Part shown: positions 17,346 through 25,473 of the stretch, in pieces
Layout of the letters: the number at the start of each line of letters is the position of its first letter
Position numbering within the stretch: the stretch's first letter is position 1
DNA from: Dehalococcoidia bacterium
Lineage (GTDB): Bacteria > Chloroflexota > Dehalococcoidia > GIF9 > AB-539-J10
Reading direction: 5' to 3'
DNA length: 64,000 nt
NCBI GenBank assembly: GCA_016930935.1
Contig: JAFGFT010000005.1
Coordinates: 1-64,000, forward strand
Program-made: the position numbers and the translations under genes
The notes under the pieces: model-generated
The model's database searches: none
The model's input: the letters and a program-made list of their open reading frames with translations, nothing else
What the model was told of the DNA's origin: nothing

Positions 17346-18284
17346 ATGAAAGCTGCTTCTCCAAGGGTTCTGTGCCTGCTCCTGCTGTTGCTATTGGCGT
17401 GCGCGGGTTGTGCCGGTGGCATATCTGTAGAAGACCATGACGCTGCACTGGCTGACCTTGCCGCGGCTCAGGCCGACGCGACTGCGGCAGAAGCTGAGGT
17501 GGATGCTCTGCGCAGTCAGGTAGAAGCCCTGACTGCCGAACGCGACGAAGCGCTGAGTGACGTGGCTTCACTGGAGATGCAGCGTGGAGAGATGACCTGT
17601 GGCGAGTCCGCACAGGATGCGTGGGATGCTGTGTGGGCGCGCCATGAACGGATAAGAGTGGACGTGCCTGAGAGGGGCGCACTTCTGGACCTCGCGCCAT
17701 GGATGATATTCCCGGAACCTCCGTCATGGCTTGACGCGTGCACGCTCTGCTCGATTCAACTCAAGCCTGACCTGGATGGTGAGGAGCGTGTCTGTATCAT
17801 CGAATCACCTGAAGGAGACATGCTTGTCTCAATCAAGGACGCGGAAGGGCTCATTTCAATGAGTTGCCGTGGTGGTGGTGCTGACTATGATATGACCGTC
17901 ACGAACGCCGGAGACCGGCGTATAGTCCAGCAGATGATGATGGTGGATGAGGACTACGCGCAGCTTGAATGGGTGGGTCCTGAGGGCATGGAGCGCTTCG
18001 TTGCTATCTATAACGGCATCGAGTACACATCATACTGGCCTGCCAACAAGCTGGAGTATGACAAAGTGTACGAGTCCTTTGTCCAGTGGAACCGTGACGT
18101 GGGCAATGAGGGTGGTCTTATCAGGGATGAAGACAGGCCGTTGATGATGATTGGACTCGGCAATCTGCGGGGACTGCCGTACGCAGGGTTGACCCTGACC
18201 GATGCGGAGGCTTTGAAGATGGCGATAGCCGACCTCGTGTTCGGTGTGCCGACGGGCTCATTGCAGCTCAGAAGCGCAACCTAG
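17346..18284 (+). CDS. Putative lipoprotein with N-terminal coiled coil, unknown function
   Basis: The 312-residue protein begins with a lipoprotein-like signal (VLCLLLLLLLACAGCAGG) with two possible lipidated cysteines, then a 60-residue alanine-rich coiled coil (ADATAAEAEVDALRSQVEAL), then a globular domain with cysteines in CTLCSIQL and MSCRGGGADY. The coiled coil resembles those that hold surface proteins away from the membrane. No family was recognised for the globular part. GAGGAGGTGTCCCGACG precedes ATG 17346. A TACTAT hexamer at 17289-17294 could be its -10 box. It appears monocistronic. Confidence 0.7.
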   Translation: MKAASPRVLCLLLLLLLACAGCAGGISVEDHDAALADLAAAQADATAAEAEVDALRSQVEALTAERDEALSDVASLEMQRGEMTCGESAQDAWDAVWARHERIRVDVPERGALLDLAPWMIFPEPPSWLDACTLCSIQLKPDLDGEERVCIIESPEGDMLVSIKDAEGLISMSCRGGGADYDMTVTNAGDRRIVQQMMMVDEDYAQLEWVGPEGMERFVAIYNGIEYTSYWPANKLEYDKVYESFVQWNRDVGNEGGLIRDEDRPLMMIGLGNLRGLPYAGLTLTDAEALKMAIADLVFGVPTGSLQLRSAT

Positions 18285-18330
18285 CCGGTTGGCGCCCGCA
18301 GTGTTTAGTCGGTCAGGCGCGGCCCCGGGC

Positions 18331-18555
18331 CTATGGCATGGCGTAGAGCAATGCGAGCAGCACGGTGAGGGCAATGGTCATTGCCGCCCACACCTTGAAG
18401 CCGGCGCCCCCGACGGCGTAGCCCGCGAACAGGAACGCCGGAACCAAGAAGAGCGGAACCACGTTCTGTGACCTGTTCAGCACTGCGCTGAACAATACTG
18501 CTACGCCCATGATCAGGGCAGCAGCCACGATTCCTGCCTTGAACTCATTCTTCAT
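18331..18555 (-). CDS. Small two- or three-helix membrane protein
   Basis: The 74-residue protein is almost entirely hydrophobic: AGIVAAALIMGVAVLFSAVL, then VVPLFLVPAFLFAGYAVGG, then AAMTIALTVLLALLYAMP. GAGGAG lies upstream of ATG 18555 at a rather long distance. It sits 54 bases downstream of the QueG-like gene on the same strand and may be the last gene of that operon. No family is recognised. Confidence 0.6.
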   Translation of the reverse strand: MKNEFKAGIVAAALIMGVAVLFSAVLNRSQNVVPLFLVPAFLFAGYAVGGAGFKVWAAMTIALTVLLALLYAMP

Positions 18556-18608
18556 TCTGTATTCTGTGTACTCCTCTTCCCATGTGAATGCCTTGTTGTT
18601 CGCGGCCG

Positions 18609-19742
18609 TCAGGCTGCCAGCGCAGCCTCCATCTCTTCCCTGGCGGACTCGTCCGTTTCAACCTTGAGCGCCTTTTCGATGGCGGCGCATGCTTCGTCGC
18701 CGCCAAGTCTGCCCAGCGCCCATGCTGAGTAGCCGCGTACGAGTGGTTCAGGGTCCTCCAGCGCCTGCACAAGGTGCGGCGCATATGAGAGGTCGCCACT
18801 GTTACCCATCGCGATAGCGGCGTTGCGTTGGAAGTATTTCTTCTCGCGGATGTAGTTGTACATGACCGGTCGCAGGACTGCCTCATAGTACTCATCGGTG
18901 AGCAGGAGAATCTTGCGCAGGTCGAACTCGGCGGCGATGCGGGCGAGGAACTCGTTCACCGGTGGATTCGCCTTCAGCTTTCGCTGGTTGCGGGGACACA
19001 CTTCCTGGCAGATATCGCAGCCGTGTATCCATGAGCCCATCTTTTCCCGTATCTCCGGTGGTATGTGGCTTGAGGTTGATGGAGCATAGTCGTCCTGGGA
19101 CATGAAACAGTTGTAGGCGATGCACTTGCGGGGGTTCAATTTGAATGGCTCCAGCGCTCCCGTGGGACAGGCATCGATACAGAGACGGCAGCCCTCGGGA
19201 CAGGGTGCCTCGATGGTCGGCTCATCGTACTCCAGCTCCGCATCGACGACGAAGGCGGTTATCACGATGAACGAGCCTGAATCCTTCGTGTAGGCGAAGT
19301 TGTTCCTGCCAAACGTGGCCACGCCCGCACGGGCTGCGGCCATGCGTTCGGGCACAGTGAGTTTTGGGGTGAGCATCACTTCCAACCCCTTGGATTCGAG
19401 GAACTCCTTGAACAGGTGACGCCGCGCGCCGTGGATGCGGTTCTTCGGTGCAATATAGCTCCGTGACTGGTACAGGCGGCCCAACTTGCCCACCAGTTCC
19501 TTGGGGAACCCTTCACGTGCGTAGTCGTATGCCACGACGATAATGGACTTCGCAGAGGGCCAGATGTCTGTCGGCGTGGCGCAGTCAAGCATCTTGAGGC
19601 GGCCATCGATGACCCACCGGTAGGCATCCTGGCGTGATTCCAGTTCTTCAGCGGCTTTCGCGAATGGCTCGGCCGTGGTGATGCCGACGTAGTGATAGCC
19701 GAGGTCCAGCGCAAAGTTCTTTATCTCACGGGTGAGTGACAT
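18609..19742 (-). CDS. QueG-like iron-sulfur protein with C-terminal HEAT repeats
   Basis: The 377-residue protein resembles epoxyqueuosine reductase: an N-terminal DUF1730-like domain, then RAGVATFGRNNFAYTKDSGS, two 4Fe-4S motifs (CRLCIDACPTGAL near residue 187 and CDICQEVCPRN near 245), and HEAT-like repeats (RNAAIAMGNSGDLSYAPHLV, RGYSAWALGRLGGDEA) at the end. QueG uses cobalamin and two clusters to make queuosine in tRNA. The extra cysteines CPEGC and the YNCFMSQDDY segment differ from textbook QueG, and the same architecture occurs in less-studied reductases, so the substrate is not certain. ATG 19742 follows AGGAGGATTG; its A overlaps the stop of the MarR gene (TGATG). Confidence 0.82.
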   Translation of the reverse strand: MSLTREIKNFALDLGYHYVGITTAEPFAKAAEELESRQDAYRWVIDGRLKMLDCATPTDIWPSAKSIIVVAYDYAREGFPKELVGKLGRLYQSRSYIAPKNRIHGARRHLFKEFLESKGLEVMLTPKLTVPERMAAARAGVATFGRNNFAYTKDSGSFIVITAFVVDAELEYDEPTIEAPCPEGCRLCIDACPTGALEPFKLNPRKCIAYNCFMSQDDYAPSTSSHIPPEIREKMGSWIHGCDICQEVCPRNQRKLKANPPVNEFLARIAAEFDLRKILLLTDEYYEAVLRPVMYNYIREKKYFQRNAAIAMGNSGDLSYAPHLVQALEDPEPLVRGYSAWALGRLGGDEACAAIEKALKVETDESAREEMEAALAA

Positions 19743-20203
19743 CAATCCTCCTGTCCTGTGGTGTCATTGTCGGTGGTGGTTGTGTCGAGTACGTTGGCGA
19801 ATGCGTCCAGAAGACGCTCGAACACGCTCAAGTCTGCTGAGGAGAATGGACGGCGAAGTGATATGTCGAGCTCGTCCACAATCGGCATGACCTGCGCCTC
19901 CAGTTCCCGGGCGCGGGCTGTGAGTGTGACCAGTGTGGAGCGGCGGTCGGTGGGGTTCTGGTGCCGCTCAGCGAGGCCGCTGCGCTCAAGACGGTCGAGG
20001 ATGCCGGTCAGGGTAGAGGTGTCCAGTGCGACTTTCTCTCCAAGCTCACCCATGGTGATGCCGTCTCCGGACCACAGTGCATCCAATACGAAGAATTGGG
20101 ACACGGTGATGCCGAAGGGGGAGAGGCGTGCTTCGTAGTACTGCTGCACACGCCGTACTACCCGTCCAAGTTTGAAGCAGAGTTGTGTGCTCGGGTCTGA
20201 CAT
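19742..20203 (-). CDS. MarR-family transcriptional regulator
   Basis: The 153-residue protein has the MarR winged-helix core: VSQFFVLDALWSGDGITMGE, LGEKVALDTSTLTGILDRLERSGL as recognition helix region, and the wing RHQNPTDRRSTLVTLTA. ATG 20203 follows CAGGAAACAG; ATG 20236 would add 11 residues. A perfect palindrome beside its promoter suggests autorepression. Its stop overlaps the start of the QueG-like gene by one base, so both share one message, and the divergent GNAT gene may share the operator. Confidence 0.9.
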   Translation of the reverse strand: MSDPSTQLCFKLGRVVRRVQQYYEARLSPFGITVSQFFVLDALWSGDGITMGELGEKVALDTSTLTGILDRLERSGLAERHQNPTDRRSTLVTLTARARELEAQVMPIVDELDISLRRPFSSADLSVFERLLDAFANVLDTTTTDNDTTGQED

Positions 20204-20242
20204 CGTTCTGTTTCCTGTGTCCCGCGCGGAATTCATGCCGCA

Positions 20243-20289
20243 TGCGGATTATCCGCACACAATGTAATTATGCCGTGCGGTCCTGTCAA
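20243..20289 (-). promoter_or_regulatory. Promoter and MarR-type operator
   Basis: On the minus strand TTGACA (20284-20289), 17 bases, then TACATT (20261-20266) form a promoter. Directly downstream is the palindrome TGCGGAT-T-ATCCGCA (20243-20257), with 7-base perfect arms covering the predicted start site. This is the expected place for an autoregulatory MarR operator. Confidence 0.8.
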
Positions 20290-20360
20290 GTTCAGTGGAC
20301 CATCGGGGGATTGTGGAAAGCGGTATGAAGGGGACATAATCAACATGATGGGGGTGTGAG

Positions 20361-21176
20361 ATGGCGTGTGAGCAGGTGCTGGAACAGTGGTCGCGACCGG
20401 CGGTTCTGCGGGCGCTCGATTGCAACACGACCCGGAGCTACATGGCCGGTGGTTCGTGCGAGTCCTTGATTGTCTGTCGCGAAGAAGTGCTGCCGTATGT
20501 GATGACCTCATTTCCCTTTCCGCAGTTCAACGTGTTCATGAAGCCCCGCCTGGTTGAGGACAATGCGGAGGCGTACGTGGAAACGTCCATCTGTCTCGCC
20601 ATGCAGAACCGGGTTCCCATCACGTGGTGGCTGGGTGCATTGCCCACGCCGGAGAGCCTGGGCAGGATACTGACCGAGCACGGCTTCGTGAGTATCGCAT
20701 CGCCGTGGGGCATGGCGGCGCAGTTGCTGAGTGCGGACCTTGAGTCCACGTTGAAGCTGAAAGTCGTTGAGGTTACTCATGCAGGACAACTGGATGAGTT
20801 CAGCGCGGTGATGTGCCCTGCACATGCCATGTCTGAGGGTGCGCGCGTACCGTGGACGGAGATTTTCAGGGCGTTTGGCTACGGTGAAGGCAAGGCGTGG
20901 AGGCACTTCATCGGCTACCTGGGTGAACAGGCGGTAGCCACCTCATCATCCTTTACAGGGATGGGAGTTGTGAGCGCTACTCATGTTGCGGTGGCTCCTG
21001 ACTACCGCGGTTGGGGCTTTGGGGGTGAGATGGTGGCATGGCCAATGCGGTTGGCCCGTGACCTGGGGTACCGCATCGGGGTGCTATGGGCGATGGATGT
21101 CGGTAGACCTGCGTGCGAGAAGATAGGATTCACTTCGCTCTGTCGTGGACAGGTATACGCATGGACGCCCGGCTAA
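20361..21176 (+). CDS. GNAT-family N-acetyltransferase
   Basis: The 271-residue protein has a divergent N-terminal half (about 1-140) and a C-terminal GNAT domain. The acetyl-CoA-binding segment is VAVAPDYRGWGFGGEMVAWP, followed by ARDLGYRIGVLWAMDVGRPACEKIGFTSL, where the R/Q-x-x-G-x-G/A signature is RGWGFGG. The N-terminal part resembles a second degenerate GNAT fold, as in some two-domain acetyltransferases. The acceptor is unknown. GGGGGTGTGAG precedes ATG 20361. It is divergent from the marR operon and may be controlled by the same operator. Confidence 0.85.
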   Translation: MACEQVLEQWSRPAVLRALDCNTTRSYMAGGSCESLIVCREEVLPYVMTSFPFPQFNVFMKPRLVEDNAEAYVETSICLAMQNRVPITWWLGALPTPESLGRILTEHGFVSIASPWGMAAQLLSADLESTLKLKVVEVTHAGQLDEFSAVMCPAHAMSEGARVPWTEIFRAFGYGEGKAWRHFIGYLGEQAVATSSSFTGMGVVSATHVAVAPDYRGWGFGGEMVAWPMRLARDLGYRIGVLWAMDVGRPACEKIGFTSLCRGQVYAWTPG

Positions 21177-21266
21177 CCCTTCTTCACGTGCCGTAAACGT
21201 GCGGTCAACCCCATCATTTCTACCATGATGTCAAGTCGTGCATTGCCGTGCGCTCTCGCAGAAAGA

Positions 21267-21294
21267 CGAAGGGGACCCGTCAAGGCCCCCTTCG
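21267..21294 (-). terminator. Terminator after serA
   Basis: On the minus strand CGAAGGGG pairs with CCCCTTCG around a 12-base loop and is followed by TCTTTCT. It lies 20 bases after the serA stop and between convergent genes. Confidence 0.7.
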
Positions 21295-21314
21295 TGACTG
21301 GTTTCAGTACGGAA

Positions 21315-22907
21315 CTAGCGCAGAACCACGACCTTGGCCTTGAGCATACCCTCGATAGCGAGGACCTGCTTGTATACCTCCGCCGGTAGTTCCTGTCCGA
21401 GGCAGAGCGCCATCATGGCCGTGCCCGGGGTCTTGGAACTGAGGCTCACCTGCATCTGTGAGATGTTGATGCTGTTGTTGCCCATGACGGAGCCAACCAG
21501 ACCAATCATGCCCGGCTTGTCCATATGCTCTGTGAAGAGCATGGCTACGTCTTGTGGCTCTATCTGCAGGGTGAAGCCGTTTATCGACGTCAGGTATGCC
21601 CGGCCCTGGAAGGCAGTGCCTGAGATGGACGCGGTGCCCTTGGTCGTCATAACTTCCAATGACAGAGAGTTGGCGTAGGTGCCCTCGCTGGGGTCGGTCT
21701 CTTCCTTCACGCGAAGGCCGCGATCCTTTGCGATGGCGTCCGCGTTGGTGAGGGTGATTCGTCCTTCGGACTCGGTTCCGAGCAGAGCGTTGAGTATCTC
21801 CACTTTGAGAGGCAGCGTGCTGACTGTGGCAATCTCGCCCTGGTAGACGATGGTGAGTTCCTGTGCCTGTCCCTCCATCATGCCGGCTGTTATCTGTCCC
21901 AGCTTGGAGGCCACAGCCATGAATGGGTTCAGGATTGCCATGTGCTCTGCAGGGATGATTGGCGCGTTGACAGGGGTTGCGGGAGGAAGGCCCATGAGCA
22001 CATCACGGACCTGCTTGGCCACGTCAGTACCTGCGCCGCGTTCTGCCTCTACAGTGGAGGCTGCGAGGTGTGGAGTGACCACCACCTTGTTGCTCTTGAC
22101 GATGATGTTGTCCGTGGCAGGCTCGGCGCTGTAGACGTCCACAGCAGCCCCTGCGATGGTCCCGGCCTCAAGTGCGTCGTAGAGTGCCTGCTCGTCAACC
22201 AGCTTGCCTCGCGCACAGTTCACCAGCATCGCGCTCTTCTTCATCAGTGCGAGCTTCGATGCGTCGATGAGTTTCTCTGTGTTTGGCGTGAGGGGCATAT
22301 GCAGCGTGACGAAGTCGGCCTCCTTCAGCAGGTCGTCGAGTTCCATCATCTTGACTCCGAGGCGGTCCGCCATCTCCTGTGAGACGAATGGGTCATAGGC
22401 GATGACCTGCATCTTGAGGCCGAGGGCCATGCCCGCAACCTGCGTGCCTATCTTGCCGAGACCCACGATGCCGAGGGTCTTGTTCCGCAGTTCGATGCCC
22501 TTGAGAGAGCGGTTCCACGTGCCGCCCTTCAGTTCGGAGTACGCGAGTGGTATCTGGCGTACCATGGACATGAGCATGGCGATGGTGTGCTCCGCGGTGG
22601 AGACCGTGTTGCCGAGTGGTGAATTGACGACGATTATGCCTCGGGCGGAAGCGGCGGCAACATCGATGTTGTCAACGCCAACGCCCGGCCTACCTATGAT
22701 ACGCAGCTTTGTACCACCTTCAAGCAAATCCGCCGTGACCTTGGTCTGGGACCGGACCACGAGAGCATCGTAGTCTCCGAGGATGGCTTTCAGCTCCTCG
22801 GGAGGGAGTCCCTTCTTGATGTCCACATCACCGGCAGTCTTGAGAATCTCAATCGCATCTTCCGCGACGGATTCTGCCACGAGGATCCTGGGTCTGTTTG
22901 CTGTCAT
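21315..22907 (-). CDS. serA: D-3-phosphoglycerate dehydrogenase
   Basis: The 530-residue protein has the long SerA layout: catalytic/NAD domain (GIVGLGKIGTQVAGMALGLK at about 145; active-site RGKLVDEQAL and HLAASTVEA), the allosteric-substrate-binding domain at about 320-450, and a C-terminal ACT domain with VGSVMGNNSINISQMQVS. It oxidises 3-phosphoglycerate in the first step of serine synthesis, and the ACT domain suggests serine feedback. ATG 22907 is chosen over track start 22949 because AAGGAGCGCAGCT precedes it. No serB or serC is nearby. The leader contains a hairpin with a T6 tract that may attenuate transcription. Confidence 0.96.
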   Translation of the reverse strand: MTANRPRILVAESVAEDAIEILKTAGDVDIKKGLPPEELKAILGDYDALVVRSQTKVTADLLEGGTKLRIIGRPGVGVDNIDVAAASARGIIVVNSPLGNTVSTAEHTIAMLMSMVRQIPLAYSELKGGTWNRSLKGIELRNKTLGIVGLGKIGTQVAGMALGLKMQVIAYDPFVSQEMADRLGVKMMELDDLLKEADFVTLHMPLTPNTEKLIDASKLALMKKSAMLVNCARGKLVDEQALYDALEAGTIAGAAVDVYSAEPATDNIIVKSNKVVVTPHLAASTVEAERGAGTDVAKQVRDVLMGLPPATPVNAPIIPAEHMAILNPFMAVASKLGQITAGMMEGQAQELTIVYQGEIATVSTLPLKVEILNALLGTESEGRITLTNADAIAKDRGLRVKEETDPSEGTYANSLSLEVMTTKGTASISGTAFQGRAYLTSINGFTLQIEPQDVAMLFTEHMDKPGMIGLVGSVMGNNSINISQMQVSLSSKTPGTAMMALCLGQELPAEVYKQVLAIEGMLKAKVVVLR

Positions 22908-22925
22908 AGCTGCGCTCCTTACGTG

Positions 22926-22954
22926 AAAAAATAACCGAGGCGCAAGCACCCCCG
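22926..22954 (-). promoter_or_regulatory. Possible attenuator in the serA leader
   Basis: On the minus strand a GC-rich hairpin (GGGGTGCTTGCGCCTC region, 22936-22954) is followed by GGTTATTTTTT, ending about 10 bases before the serA ribosome site. A hairpin with a T6 tract in a leader is the form of an intrinsic terminator. No leader peptide or known riboswitch was recognised. Confidence 0.4.
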
Positions 22955-23069
22955 ATTGGTGTCCCGCGCCAAAGTCCTATTATGCCACTTTGTGGCGTTG
23001 GGGGCGAGGGGGGTTGCGCTCTCCCTTGGAAGAAGGCCATGCCTGATGGCTCGGTAGAGGTAGGAAATG

Positions 23070-23099
23070 CGGGAACACCATACTCATTTCAGATGTGAA
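23070..23099 (+). repeat. Direct repeat, left copy, flanking the ORF6N gene
   Basis: GGGAACACCATACTCATTTC followed by AGATGTGAA matches the right copy at 23823-23851 at 26 of 29 positions. It is non-coding. Confidence 0.7.
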
Positions 23100-23275
23100 G
23101 GCGCTTCCTACGTGCCGTCTTGCTTGGATTGTGCTTCACTTTGATCGAACGTAGCGGTCGTCTGAGTTCTGCGAAGGCGCAGGGCATCCGCATGGCTGTG
23201 CTAAACGTGTCCTGAGGGATTGTCCTCCACGCTGTGTGGTGCTACCGTTTGTCGGTTGTTTCGCAGGAGGTCGGC

Positions 23276-23800
23276 ATGGCGCATGAGAGTGAAGGCTTGG
23301 TAGTCCCACTGCAGCGTATAGAACAGGCAATCATACGTATGAGAGGGCTGAACGTGATGCTTGATGAGGACCTCGCCGCGCTCTATGGTGTGGAGACTCG
23401 GATGCTCGTGCAGGCTGTCAAGCGCAATATCGATAGATTCCCTTCCGACTTCATGTACCAGCTCACTCAGGAAGAACTGGGCATCTTGAAATCACAATCT
23501 GTGATTTCAAGACAGTGGGGTGGACGCCGAAGCCTCCCTTATGTCTTCACGGAACAGGGTGTTGCTATGCTCTCCGGCGTGCTGAGGAGCGCACGGGCAG
23601 TGCAGGTGAATGTTGAGATTATGAGAGCGTTTGTCAGGCTGCGCAGTCTACTTGGTTCCAACAAGGAGCTTCTCCAGCGGCTTGATGAGATGGAACGTCG
23701 GTACGATGCTCAATTCCAGGCGGTTTTCGAGGCGATTCGTGAACTGATGCGCTCCCCCGAGACACCACAGCGAAGAATCGGCTTCGTCAGGGATGACTAG
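23276..23800 (+). CDS. ORF6N-domain protein
   Basis: The 174-residue protein has the ORF6N (KilA-N-related) domain: [38 protein letters not shown]-type start at about 11-50, [14 protein letters not shown], and the [23 protein letters not shown] core near residues 80-105. A coiled coil follows ([20 protein letters not shown]). ORF6N domains occur in phage antirepressors and in many chromosomal orphan genes and are presumed to bind DNA. AGGAGG lies 5 bases before ATG 23276, inside the longer track ORF. The gene lies between two direct repeats, suggesting a mobile or duplicated cassette. Confidence 0.9.
   Translation: MAHESEGLVVPLQRIEQAIIRMRGLNVMLDEDLAALYGVETRMLVQAVKRNIDRFPSDFMYQLTQEELGILKSQSVISRQWGGRRSLPYVFTEQGVAMLSGVLRSARAVQVNVEIMRAFVRLRSLLGSNKELLQRLDEMERRYDAQFQAVFEAIRELMRSPETPQRRIGFVRDD
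23484..23512. repeat. 13-base perfect inverted repeat inside the ORF6N gene
   Basis: TCTTGAAATCACA and TGTGATTTCAAGA are exact reverse complements around a 3-base centre (ATC), and the segment encodes the conserved LKSQSVISR motif. A diverged copy lies in the remnant at 25125-25165. Confidence 0.75.
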
Positions 23801-23822
23801 CAGCGGTCTCAGTTCGTGAACC

Positions 23823-23851
23823 GGGGACACCATACTCATTTCAGCCGTGAA
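23823..23851 (+). repeat. Direct repeat, right copy, flanking the ORF6N gene
   Basis: GGGGACACCATACTCATTTC followed by AGCCGTGAA repeats the left copy at 23070-23099 in the same orientation. It abuts the stop codon of the next minus-strand gene. Confidence 0.7.
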
Positions 23852-25033
23852 TCACCCCGCCCTGACATAGATTCTCCCATCCCCTTTCTTAATCTGAAAC
23901 ACCGTATCTTGTTGACCAGACGTGACGTCCGTGTGGGGTGCATCCAAGGTGACGGTTGTGTTCGCGTATGGAGCGGCGGCGACGACTCCGTGCTCGAATT
24001 CCCGATAGTAGGCATCGTCAATCTGGTAGTAGCTGCCGAGCGGTTGCCCCAGTTCCACATCGTACTCCGGGAACCACCATGCCTGGCCGTGGTCGCGGGG
24101 TCCGAAATCGTAGGTGAACCATGTGTTGTCATTCAGCAGGCTCAGGACAAGTCCCAGCCGCATCCTGGCCAGGTCCTGTTGTCCGGTGTCGTCCGTATCG
24201 ACGGCATACACGATCATGTAGCCGAGTTGCGCTGCCTGCAATCCATCCTCAAACGTAGACCCCACCTGCGTGCCCATGAAGTTCTCCATCACGAAGCCGT
24301 CCATGAACTCAGCGTAGGCATCAATTTTAGAGAAGTCTCTGCCGGAATTGAGCACCACCGGCTTGTTCGTGGTGTTCAACTCGCTGATGCCTGCCATGAT
24401 GCGCTGCGTGGACTCCATCCACTCCCGGTCTGAGACAGCGTCCGGAAAGAGCGACCTGTTCAGCACCATGTCGATGATGATGCCATCGTGCTGCGGCTGT
24501 TCCAGCACGGTCTTGTAGAACGAGGTGATAAGGTCGACCCACTCCGGATTCGCGGGGTCCATGGCGTATATCTCTTCATGCCCCCAGTCTTCTGACGCCC
24601 AGCCGAAGGCGCATCTCTCGCCACCGGGGGTGTGGAGGTACATGTCCTCCGTGATAGCCACGGGAGTCTCCTTCCCGTAGTCGGCCACAGTGAGCAGGAA
24701 GGTCATCCAGTCCGCGTTATCCCACGTGAAGTTGACGGACAGTCCGGCCAGCAGGATGGCATCTGGGTTGTGTGCCTTGAGTTGGGAGGCCTCTTCCGGT
24801 GTGAACCAGCCTGCCATCACGAGGCCGTACGGCTTCTGACTGGCGATGAGCTGTTCCTTTCTGGCGAGCCAACTGGCGATGGAGGGACGGCCGTTTGCCG
24901 ACCCGGATTGCGCCGGTTCTACCGAAGAAGGAGTTGGCTCAGGAGGTGCAGTTGGCGCGACTTGGGATTGCTGACAAGCCGGGAGGGCCAGCAGAAAGCA
25001 CACCATGAGAGAGGCGACGATGAGTCTGCCCAC
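23852..25033 (-). CDS. Lipoprotein with putative glycoside-hydrolase (TIM-barrel) domain
   Basis: The 393-residue protein has a signal with lipobox LALPACQQ, a proline/serine linker, and a globular domain whose strands and motifs (YGLVMAGWFTPEEASQLKAH, AITEDMYLH, HDGIIIDMVLNRSLFPDA, KPVVLNSGRDF, DGFVMENFMG) recall the putative glycosidase families with a (beta/alpha)8 barrel, such as the hypothetical GHL15 group. Asp in GIIIDMV and Glu in FVMENF are plausible catalytic residues. This is a fold-level guess and the substrate is unknown. GTG 25033 gives a full signal peptide, but no ribosome site is seen; ATG 25006 is too short a signal. It is exported to the cell surface. Confidence 0.62.
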   Translation of the reverse strand: MGRLIVASLMVCFLLALPACQQSQVAPTAPPEPTPSSVEPAQSGSANGRPSIASWLARKEQLIASQKPYGLVMAGWFTPEEASQLKAHNPDAILLAGLSVNFTWDNADWMTFLLTVADYGKETPVAITEDMYLHTPGGERCAFGWASEDWGHEEIYAMDPANPEWVDLITSFYKTVLEQPQHDGIIIDMVLNRSLFPDAVSDREWMESTQRIMAGISELNTTNKPVVLNSGRDFSKIDAYAEFMDGFVMENFMGTQVGSTFEDGLQAAQLGYMIVYAVDTDDTGQQDLARMRLGLVLSLLNDNTWFTYDFGPRDHGQAWWFPEYDVELGQPLGSYYQIDDAYYREFEHGVVAAAPYANTTVTLDAPHTDVTSGQQDTVFQIKKGDGRIYVRAG

Positions 25034-25124
25034 AGTTGTGGACTATACCCGTTTGCGTTGCGTGGGGGAATGGGACTCTCTTCCACTCGGCCTTTCTGCG
25101 CTAGACAGTGTGGCTTGGATTCGA

Positions 25125-25165
25125 TCTCTCAAGATCACGATCTGTGACTTCAAGACGGTGGGGTG
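25125..25165 (+). pseudogene. Remnant of a second ORF6N gene
   Basis: The stretch beginning CTCAAGATCACGATCTGTGA and continuing CTTCAAGACGGTGGGGTG matches the intact ORF6N gene at 23485-23521 at roughly 80 percent of positions, and one frame reads SRSRSVTSRRWGA against [13 protein letters not shown]. The rest of the domain is not recognisable. It lies between the lipoprotein gene and hicBA. Confidence 0.5.
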
Positions 25166-25186
25166 CATGCTGGAATTGCCCTGTCC

Positions 25187-25248
25187 TTGCTTCGCGGCAA
25201 AGTGCGGGCTACAATGGCGCCACAGGATGTATTCGCTGCTTTGCAGCG
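25187..25248 (+). promoter_or_regulatory. Promoter and palindrome ahead of hicBA
   Basis: TTGCTT (25187-25192), 17 bases, then TACAAT (25210-25215). Downstream, CGCTGC-TTT-GCAGCG (25234-25248) is a perfect inverted repeat between the start site and the ribosome site. HicB antitoxins usually repress their own operon, so the palindrome is a candidate operator. Confidence 0.6.
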
Positions 25249-25260
25249 GGAGAGCAGACC

Positions 25261-25473
25261 ATGGTGCGTAGATTCACCGTTGTTATAGAGAGAGATGAGG
25301 ATGGCATCTTCGTGGGAAGTGTTCCCGGGCTGGTTGGCTGCCATACGCAAGGGAAGTCGCTGGACGAGTTGATGGAACGCATCCGAGAGTGTATCGAGTT
25401 GTGCCTCGAAGTCCAGGGAGAGAACACCGAATCAGTTCTCGAACTGGTCGGGGTTCAATCCATAGCGGTATGA
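25261..25473 (+). CDS. hicB: HicB-family antitoxin
   Basis: The 70-residue protein has the partial RNase H-like HicB fold: FTVVIERDEDGIFVGSVPGLVGCHTQGKSLDEL-type start and a helix REAIELCLE equivalent (RECIELCLEVQGE). There is no C-terminal helix-turn-helix or ribbon-helix-helix, so it is the short form. It should bind and silence HicA. ATG 25261 follows GGGAGAG; the longer track frame crosses the promoter. The stop overlaps hicA by ATGA. The antitoxin comes first, the reverse of the most common hicA-hicB order. Confidence 0.88.
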   Translation: MVRRFTVVIERDEDGIFVGSVPGLVGCHTQGKSLDELMERIRECIELCLEVQGENTESVLELVGVQSIAV

